DNA from: an uncultured Collinsella sp.
GTDB lineage: Bacteria; Actinomycetota; Coriobacteriia; Coriobacteriales; Coriobacteriaceae
NCBI GenBank assembly: GCA_958443265.1
Contig: CAUCKA010000019.1
Location: 1-23,439, forward strand
Direction of reading: 5' to 3'
DNA length: 23,439 bases
The notes under the pieces are model-generated. The model was not told the origin of the DNA. It ran no database searches and was given only the letters and a program-made list of their open reading frames with translations. Position numbers and translations under genes: made by a program. Shown piece after piece: positions 15,269-23,439 of this stretch. The first letter of the stretch is position 1, and each line of letters starts with the position of its first letter.

Positions 15269-15274
15269 GCTTTG

Positions 15275-15360
15275 CTATTTGCCAATTTTTGTATGATTTA
15301 GGTCAAATCTATTTGTCAATTTTTGTATGATTAGGGGCAAATCTATTTGCCAATTTTTGT
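15275..15360. repeat. Three 34-bp direct repeats with dyad, upstream of ATPase gene
   Basis: Units start at 15275, 15309 and 15343 with an exact 34-bp period. The shared core is CTATTTGnCAATTTTTGT; the third copy is partial. Each junction forms a dyad, CAAATctATTTG, extended to GGCAAAT/ATTTGCC at the second junction. Units one and two each contain TATGAT, a possible -10 box. Lying directly before the start of the AAA ATPase gene, they look like operator sites, perhaps for autoregulation. Confidence 0.75.
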
Positions 15361-15375
15361 CAATGAGGTGTTTTA

Positions 15376-16737
15376 ATGCTACGCCGCAAGGTCACTGATA
15401 GGCTTTTGAGCTGGAAGAATAACTCCCATAAGGCCCTGCTTGTTACCGGTGCGCGTCAGATTGGCAAGAGCTATGCGATTCGCGCGTTTGGAAAGAGCAA
15501 CTACGCTTCGTATTATGAGGTCAATCTGCTACTTGATGCCGAGGCAAGAGACGTACTTGTTGGCGCTAAGAACTCCATTGACTTCATCAACCGTGTGGCC
15601 CTTCTTGCGGATGCACCGCTTGTTGAAGGAGACACGCTTATCTTCGTCGATGAGATTCAGGAGTATCCGCAGATCGTTACACTTATGAAGGCGCTGGTCG
15701 AGGACGGACGCTTTAGCTATGTCTTCTCGGGGTCTATGCTTGGGACTGAGTTTAAGGGGATCTCTTCTTTTCCGGTAGGGTATGTCGAGCACATTGTTAT
15801 GCGGCCGATGGATTTTGAAGAGTTTTGTTGGGCAAACAGCGTCAGCGAAAATGTGCTTGAAGATATTCGCAGCCGCCTTGTCGAGAGACGTCCCGTCGAA
15901 AACTATATTCATGAGGCGATGCTCAAAAACTTTAGAGCCTATATCGTTTGCGGCGGCATGCCGGAGGTCGTTCAGAACTATATCGATTCGGGCTATTCGC
16001 TCGTGAGAACGCGTGAGCTTCAAATTCAGCTAGTCGATCAGTACAAAAGCGATATCTCTAAATATGCATCGACTCGAGCGTTTAACGTTCGCACCATTTT
16101 CGAGCAAATTCCCGTTCAGCTTGAGGCGGAGTCCCATCGCTTTATCGTCTCGTCTCTAGGCGAGGGAGCTCGTCTTCAAAAATACGAGCAGGATTTCCTA
16201 TGGCTGGTGAACGCAGGCGTTGGATTGATGGTCCCCCAGGTGACGGAGGCACGAAGTCCTCTCAAGAGGACGGAGAAAACGACGGCCTTTAAACTATACG
16301 AGTCCGATACAGGTATGCTCGCATCGCGGTATCCCGGCAGCACGGCACGCGCCGTCTACCTTGACATGAAAACTCCCAACCTCGGCGGCCTCTATGAGAA
16401 CGTGGTCGCACAGGAACTCGTTGCCCTCGGAGCAGATACGTGGTACTACCAAACGCGTGAGGTCGGTGAAGTCGACTTTGCAATCGAAGGCGCCCGAGGA
16501 CATGTTGTCCCAATCGAAGTCAAATCGGGCAAGAAAGTTCGAGCACATGCAGCCCTCGACCGTTTGATGAGTGTGGGCGAGTACAAAATTCCCGAGGCCG
16601 TTGTGCTGAGCCACGAAAACCTTTGCAAAGAGGGCAAGATCCTTTACGTTCCAATCTATATGACATTCTGTCTCGATGAGTTTATGAAAAAGGACGACCC
16701 CAACAACGATTTCTCGTTTGCACCCATATCTCTCTAG
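15376..16737 (+). CDS. AAA ATPase with DUF4143 (AAA_14 family)
   Basis: This 453-residue protein has an N-terminal AAA_14 ATPase and a C-terminal DUF4143 domain. Walker A is GARQIGKS (25-32, K31) and Walker B is TLIFVDEIQ (87-95). FSGSMLG (118-124) resembles sensor 1, which in most members reads TGS. The C-terminal domain has DTGMLASRY (311-319), GGLYENVVAQEL (337-348) and a PD-(D/E)XK-like nuclease pattern: D367 in EVDFAIE, then E381 and K383 in PIEVKSGK. The family is widespread in bacteria and archaea, often mobile, and its function is unresolved; defence or toxin-like roles have been proposed. GAGGTG five bases before the ATG supports the start. Codon use is visibly more AT-rich than in its neighbours, and it is the only plus-strand gene besides the protease, which suggests lateral acquisition. 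Confidence 0.9.
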   Translation: MLRRKVTDRLLSWKNNSHKALLVTGARQIGKSYAIRAFGKSNYASYYEVNLLLDAEARDVLVGAKNSIDFINRVALLADAPLVEGDTLIFVDEIQEYPQIVTLMKALVEDGRFSYVFSGSMLGTEFKGISSFPVGYVEHIVMRPMDFEEFCWANSVSENVLEDIRSRLVERRPVENYIHEAMLKNFRAYIVCGGMPEVVQNYIDSGYSLVRTRELQIQLVDQYKSDISKYASTRAFNVRTIFEQIPVQLEAESHRFIVSSLGEGARLQKYEQDFLWLVNAGVGLMVPQVTEARSPLKRTEKTTAFKLYESDTGMLASRYPGSTARAVYLDMKTPNLGGLYENVVAQELVALGADTWYYQTREVGEVDFAIEGARGHVVPIEVKSGKKVRAHAALDRLMSVGEYKIPEAVVLSHENLCKEGKILYVPIYMTFCLDEFMKKDDPNNDFSFAPISL

Positions 16738-16766
16738 GTCATCTGAGTCCGCAAGCCAGCCCCCAC

Positions 16767-17009
16767 GCCCAAAGTACTGCGCCTTTCGCGCCAAAGGCGC
16801 GAAACAGCAAGGGGATAGAAGGCGGCGACAACCAACTCCCCCACTATGCCCAAAGTGCTGCGATGTTTCGCGCAAAGCGCGAAACATCACTGGGACAGCA
16901 GAAGGCCACAATCAGCTAGCCCTCCATGCCCAAAGTGGCGCGTGGTTTCGCGGCAAAGCCGCGAAACAGCGACCGGGACAAAAGGCCCCGCCAACCACGT
17001 CCCTCATTC
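16767..17009. repeat. Three 80-bp tandem repeats with covarying hairpins
   Basis: Units begin with GCCCAAAGT at 16767, 16848 and 16928 (periods 81 and 80). Each holds a GC-rich hairpin with an aaa loop: 16784-16792/16796-16804 (9 bp), 16862-16873/16877-16888 (12 bp), 16945-16954/16958-16967 (10 bp). The stem tips differ (CGCGCC/GGCGCG, CGCGC/GCGCG, CGCGGC/GCCGCG), yet pairing is perfect in all. The sequence after each hairpin also aligns (ggga, aaggc, caac-like, ccctca). They lie downstream of the ATPase gene and resemble REP-type palindromic units. Confidence 0.8.
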
Positions 17010-17037
17010 AACCCCACAATCCGAGGACGTAGTCGTA

Positions 17038-17162
17038 GCAGGATCTGAGGGCTGACCTTCGCGGACACTCCGCAGGACGAAAGAACCCCCGCCGCACGTA
17101 GTGCGCAGCGGGGGTTCTTTCATGTCCGAGGACGTCCGCGAAGGTCAGCCCTCAGATCCTGC
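17038..17162. terminator. 125-nt giant hairpin, bidirectional terminator of nifJ and ATPase gene
   Basis: The outer arms 17038-17066 and 17134-17162 are perfect inverted repeats of 29 bp. Inside, GAAAGAACCCCCGC (17079-17092) pairs with its complement at 17108-17121, and CGCAC/GTGCG closes a three-base loop. The inner stem is followed by U-rich tracts on either strand and lies between convergent genes, so it can end both. nifJ stops at 17173, eleven bases from the outer arm. The outer arm is far longer than a terminator needs. Confidence 0.85.
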
Positions 17163-17172
17163 GGTGGGAGAC

Positions 17173-20712
<3,540 letters not shown>

Positions 20713-21072
20713 ATACCCCTCTCCTATCATATAAGTATACAGGCCCCGGCGATCGCCGGGATGTTGGCGTGATGGGATTTACGCTGTTGCTTCCAATCAT
20801 CTGGCAGGCAGGCTCAGCAGCAGGTACGTGGCGTGGAGAGAAGACATGCCGAGGCGAGGGGCAACTGATGCGCCCCACAGACCCGACCGCCCGTCTTGCA
20901 CATGACCGAGCGCCGCAAAGGCCGCATGCCGGATGCTCCCGGGCACGCCCCGGCGATGGGAAGCGCCCGCAACGGAAATCCGCATGCGGGCTTATTGTAC
21001 CCCGCCGTCAAGTGTAATTTCGGCAAATATAGGCGGGCGGTAAAGGTTTACCTCGGGTGACTGCCGGGAGCA
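20713..21072 (-). promoter_or_regulatory. Upstream region of nifJ, no gene
   Basis: No credible gene is seen. Visible structures are a perfect 16-bp palindrome, CCCGGCGATCGCCGGG (20745-20760), just before the ribosome binding site, and a hairpin with gcccgca/tgcgggc arms (20965-20991). Near the nifJ start, TATACT and TATGAT occur between palindrome and Shine-Dalgarno; a TTGACG lies at about 21008-21013 on the minus strand but has no well-spaced -10 partner. Whether the transcript starts close to the gene or at the far end is unclear. Confidence 0.35.
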
Positions 21073-21103
21073 AAATGATCCCTTGGGGACGGAGGGACCA
21101 TTT
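21073..21103 (-). terminator. Terminator of kinase-FHA operon
   Basis: On the minus strand AAATGGTCCCT (21103-21093) pairs with AGGGATCATTT (21083-21073) over 11 positions with one G-U pair and a nine-base loop, ending in a U-rich tract before GC. It begins 12 nt after the FHA stop codon. Its loop sequence, TTGGGGACGG on the plus strand, recalls the TTGGGGACAG at the ends of the 13345-13614 element. Confidence 0.8.
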
Positions 21104-21114
21104 GGCGGGACTGG

Positions 21115-22053
21115 CTAGAGGGCACCGAAGAGGATGGCGTAGGTAGTGGATTCGCCGAGCTTGAGCTCGTCGCCGGGATTGAGTTGGGCGGAACGGCCGG
21201 GCTCGACCTGAATGCAGACACGCGTGGCCCCGTTTACCACCACGGTTCCGTTGGTGGACGACAAGTCCTCGACGTGCCAGATATTTTGAGCATCGCACCA
21301 GATATGGGCATGGCGGGCCGAGACATCGTCGCCGACGTCGGTAATATCGCCCTCACCAGTGGCCAGCGCGCCAATCTCAACACCCTGCTCACTCGGCTGA
21401 ATCCAGCGCGGGGCACTCACGACAAAACTGTTTTGTATGCGCAGCAAGCCCAAAGGGTGCGCCGGGGCGGGGTCGCGTTCGCCCGCGGTCATCGACATGC
21501 CAAGCGAACGCGGCGTGGAGGTGCCTCCGCCACAGGTCGCGTGCGCGTAGTCGATGGCATAGTTCACCGAGGACCGCACATCCGCCGAACAACCGACGGC
21601 GACAAACAGCACCAGCACGGCCTCGGCGCGCTCGGCGGGCATGAGTTCCGCCGCCTGGGACAGGCGATCGAGCGCGTTGCGATAGAGATTCGTGTCCTGG
21701 TGGCACTCTTCGAGCGCGCGTACCATCGGTTCACCTGCAGGACCGCACACCATATTGATTACAGCCGTGGAGTCCATGGGATTGCGCTGGCGCAGGGCCA
21801 GTTGCGACATAATACGCGCAGCCGAGGTACCGTATTCGGCAAAGTAGCGCTGCTGAAGCGTGCCGACCGGCGCGCGAACGATAAAGCGGGAAACCCAAGA
21901 GCGATCGGCGGCTCGGCTCTGCGGGCTGCGGCCGTCGGCGAGCGGACGGGACGAAAGCACCAAGCCGCACAGCTCGATATGGCTCAGATGCGCCGCGCGC
22001 TTAAAGATGTCAAACATGGCCCCGCATGGGGTGAGCTCAACTTGAGATGCCAT
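21115..22053 (-). CDS. FHA-domain protein
   Basis: This 312-residue protein ends in a forkhead-associated domain (about 210-310), which binds phosphothreonine peptides. The binding core is visible: S245-A-R247-H248 (VSARHAH) and LSSTNGT with N268, followed by NG. The usual GR at the start of the domain is replaced by GA in VEIGALATG. The first 200 residues show no domain I recognise; they contain a mixed helical region with several cysteines and no membrane segment or signal peptide. The ATG follows the kinase stop by three bases, and its AGGAGG box lies within the kinase's last codons, so the two are translated together. It is probably a substrate or reader of that kinase, acting in the cytosol. 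FHA is sure, role inferred. Confidence 0.85.
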   Translation of the reverse strand: MASQVELTPCGAMFDIFKRAAHLSHIELCGLVLSSRPLADGRSPQSRAADRSWVSRFIVRAPVGTLQQRYFAEYGTSAARIMSQLALRQRNPMDSTAVINMVCGPAGEPMVRALEECHQDTNLYRNALDRLSQAAELMPAERAEAVLVLFVAVGCSADVRSSVNYAIDYAHATCGGGTSTPRSLGMSMTAGERDPAPAHPLGLLRIQNSFVVSAPRWIQPSEQGVEIGALATGEGDITDVGDDVSARHAHIWCDAQNIWHVEDLSSTNGTVVVNGATRVCIQVEPGRSAQLNPGDELKLGESTTYAILFGAL

Positions 22054-22056
22054 GAC

Positions 22057-23439
22057 CTAGGCCTCCTTGGTCGTAGAAATAGAATCGGACGATACTTCGA
22101 CAGGTCCGCCAAAAGTACGGGCAGCTGCGGCTCCACCGGCAAGCGGAGTCGCCATCTGGGCTTTTGTGCGTCGCGGTGCCGAAACAGGAAGTTCAAAGGC
22201 AAAGCCCATCGCAAGCAAAAACCACGTAAGCGTATAGGTTGCAACCAAAGCGGCAACAAGGCCGCCCATCACGGCGCGTTGGGAAAATACGCTACATGCA
22301 GTCACAACCAGTACCGGAACCTCGCAGGCAGAAAGCGCAAGCACACCCTGCAGGAACCCCGAGCGTCGATCGCGCGCAAGTGCCCCCGCGGCAACGCCGG
22401 CCATGCCTGGCAGCGCCAGCGCCAGTGCGGCAATAACACCCGGTAGCGACCCAGACCACACGAGCGATCCCAAAGTCGCCGTCACGCGAGCGCCCGACGC
22501 CAGCAGCGCGGCCGAAACCACGACCGCAGCCCAAACCACGCCACAGACGACCGCCGCGCCGACCATCAGCGCGCGACGAACCGCGCGGCCGGACGCATCC
22601 ATGGGGCACGGCGTGAGCGGCTCGCCGCGGAGCGAACGACCGACATTTTGCGCATAGTGGTCACAAAACGCCGAGAGCGCCGCCTCGACCGCCGCCGGCT
22701 CGGGACGATCTTTTTGATGGCTGGACAGACAGGCCATCACCACGTCGAACAGCTGGGCATCGACAAACGCCAGCGCATCGCGTAGCTCCTCGGAATCCGG
22801 CTCAAGCCCCAGCTGCTGGGCCTGCTCGGCCGCGGCGAGCGCCACATCGGGCTCGCGATGAAGCAGCTGCGTCAAATCACAACCGGGCGCATGGGCACCA
22901 ATGGGATAGTCGGGCCGCGTGTCCATCTTGAGACGGTAGGGGCTCGCGATGTCGCGCGTCTTTTTGCGCGAACCCGAGGTGCCCGAAGTGCTCGGCGCGG
23001 CTTCGTATGGCGCGATGCCGGCAATGAGCTCGTAAACCGTGCTTGCCGCGGCATAGACGTCAATCGCCGGCGACATACGCAAAGCGCGCAGGTCGGGAAT
23101 ATCGTCGGTGAGCATCTCGGGCGGGGCATAGGCAACCGTCGCGCGACGCAGCGTGGCATAACGCTCCGTAAACGACGCCTTGCCGCCGGTACCGGCCACG
23201 GCCGACGCAGGCTCAAGCGCCAGCGACGAGCCAAAGTCGATCAGGCACAGGTCAAAGGTGCCCTCGGCAAGCTGCCGGTCAAGCGGTAGACGCGCCGTAC
23301 GCACCATAATATTAGCGGGCGAGATATCGCGATGGACAAAGCCCTCGCCCACCAGGCTCATACGGCAGAGCAGATCGAACAGGTCGCGACCCAGACGCGC
23401 CGCCACAAGCGGCGACAGGCGTCCGGCATCGTCCACGGC
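22057..23439 (-). CDS. Transmembrane Ser/Thr protein kinase, partial
   Basis: The frame is open to the window end, so the N terminus lies outside; at least 460 residues are visible. It holds the C-lobe of a Hanks-type kinase: HRDISPANIM (catalytic loop), LIDFGSSL (DFG) and VAYAPPEML (APE-like). The lysine that usually follows HRDL in Ser/Thr kinases is a serine here, as in some bacterial kinases. The N-lobe with P-loop and ATP lysine is not visible. After the kinase domain come a linker and about four transmembrane helices, from about 290 to 425 of the visible part, then a short tail rich in S and T that may be phosphorylated. No PASTA repeats follow, so it is not a PknB-type wall sensor. It is coupled to the FHA gene. 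Confidence 0.87.
   Translation of the reverse strand, partial: AVDDAGRLSPLVAARLGRDLFDLLCRMSLVGEGFVHRDISPANIMVRTARLPLDRQLAEGTFDLCLIDFGSSLALEPASAVAGTGGKASFTERYATLRRATVAYAPPEMLTDDIPDLRALRMSPAIDVYAAASTVYELIAGIAPYEAAPSTSGTSGSRKKTRDIASPYRLKMDTRPDYPIGAHAPGCDLTQLLHREPDVALAAAEQAQQLGLEPDSEELRDALAFVDAQLFDVVMACLSSHQKDRPEPAAVEAALSAFCDHYAQNVGRSLRGEPLTPCPMDASGRAVRRALMVGAAVVCGVVWAAVVVSAALLASGARVTATLGSLVWSGSLPGVIAALALALPGMAGVAAGALARDRRSGFLQGVLALSACEVPVLVVTACSVFSQRAVMGGLVAALVATYTLTWFLLAMGFAFELPVSAPRRTKAQMATPLAGGAAAARTFGGPVEVSSDSISTTKEA

Noticed and set aside
15275..15360. CRISPR array
   Set aside because: The 34-bp units are directly contiguous with no variable spacers, only three copies exist, and no cas gene is near.
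16767..17009. CRISPR array or tRNA cluster
   Set aside because: Repeats of about 80 bp with hairpins contain no spacer pattern, no anticodon arm and no CCA end.

Overview
The window looks like a chromosomal segment of a high-GC, strictly anaerobic gut actinobacterium of the Coriobacteriia, most likely Collinsella or a close relative. The reasons are the GC-rich third codon positions, a single-chain pyruvate:ferredoxin oxidoreductase, LytS/LytTR pairs in which the kinase has a short two-helix anchor, an orphan carbamate kinase, and many intergenic inverted repeats. This placement is inferred from gene content; no rRNA or tRNA gene was seen.

Left part (1-9090, all genes on the minus strand). 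A 38-bp inverted repeat lies in the gene-free left edge. It is followed by a YfcE-type metallophosphoesterase. Next, in transcription order, come a GT-A glycosyltransferase, a LytS-type histidine kinase (ATGA overlap with the glycosyltransferase) and a LytTR response regulator. Further right are an Atg22/UMF1-like MFS transporter, a zinc-dependent phospholipase C-like protein, and a second, paralogous LytS-LytTR pair. In front of both kinase operons an intrinsic terminator sits only about 30 nt from the first start codon.

Middle part (9091-14683). An APC-type amino-acid permease and a metal-dependent amidohydrolase form a probable uptake-plus-hydrolysis operon, read leftward behind a hairpin-rich leader of about 350 nt. 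A membrane-anchored C39-like cysteine protease diverges from it. Its stop codon is supplied by a 270-bp MITE-like element with near-perfect terminal repeats and internal 62-bp repeats. A carbamate kinase (arcC) follows on the minus strand.

Right-middle island (14684-17162). This AT-richer stretch contains a coding-like gene remnant, three 34-bp direct repeats with a dyad, a plus-strand AAA ATPase/DUF4143 gene with a PD-(D/E)XK-like motif, and three 80-bp repeats whose hairpins keep pairing although their sequences differ. A 125-nt hairpin closes it.

Right part (17173-23439, minus strand). The PFOR gene nifJ has a leader of about 360 nt. Beyond it are an FHA-domain protein and the C-terminal part of a transmembrane Ser/Thr protein kinase, three nucleotides apart; the kinase runs off the window. 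The most novel material here is structured non-coding DNA: the mobile element, the covarying hairpin repeats, the two giant inverted repeats and the permease leader with mutually exclusive pairings.
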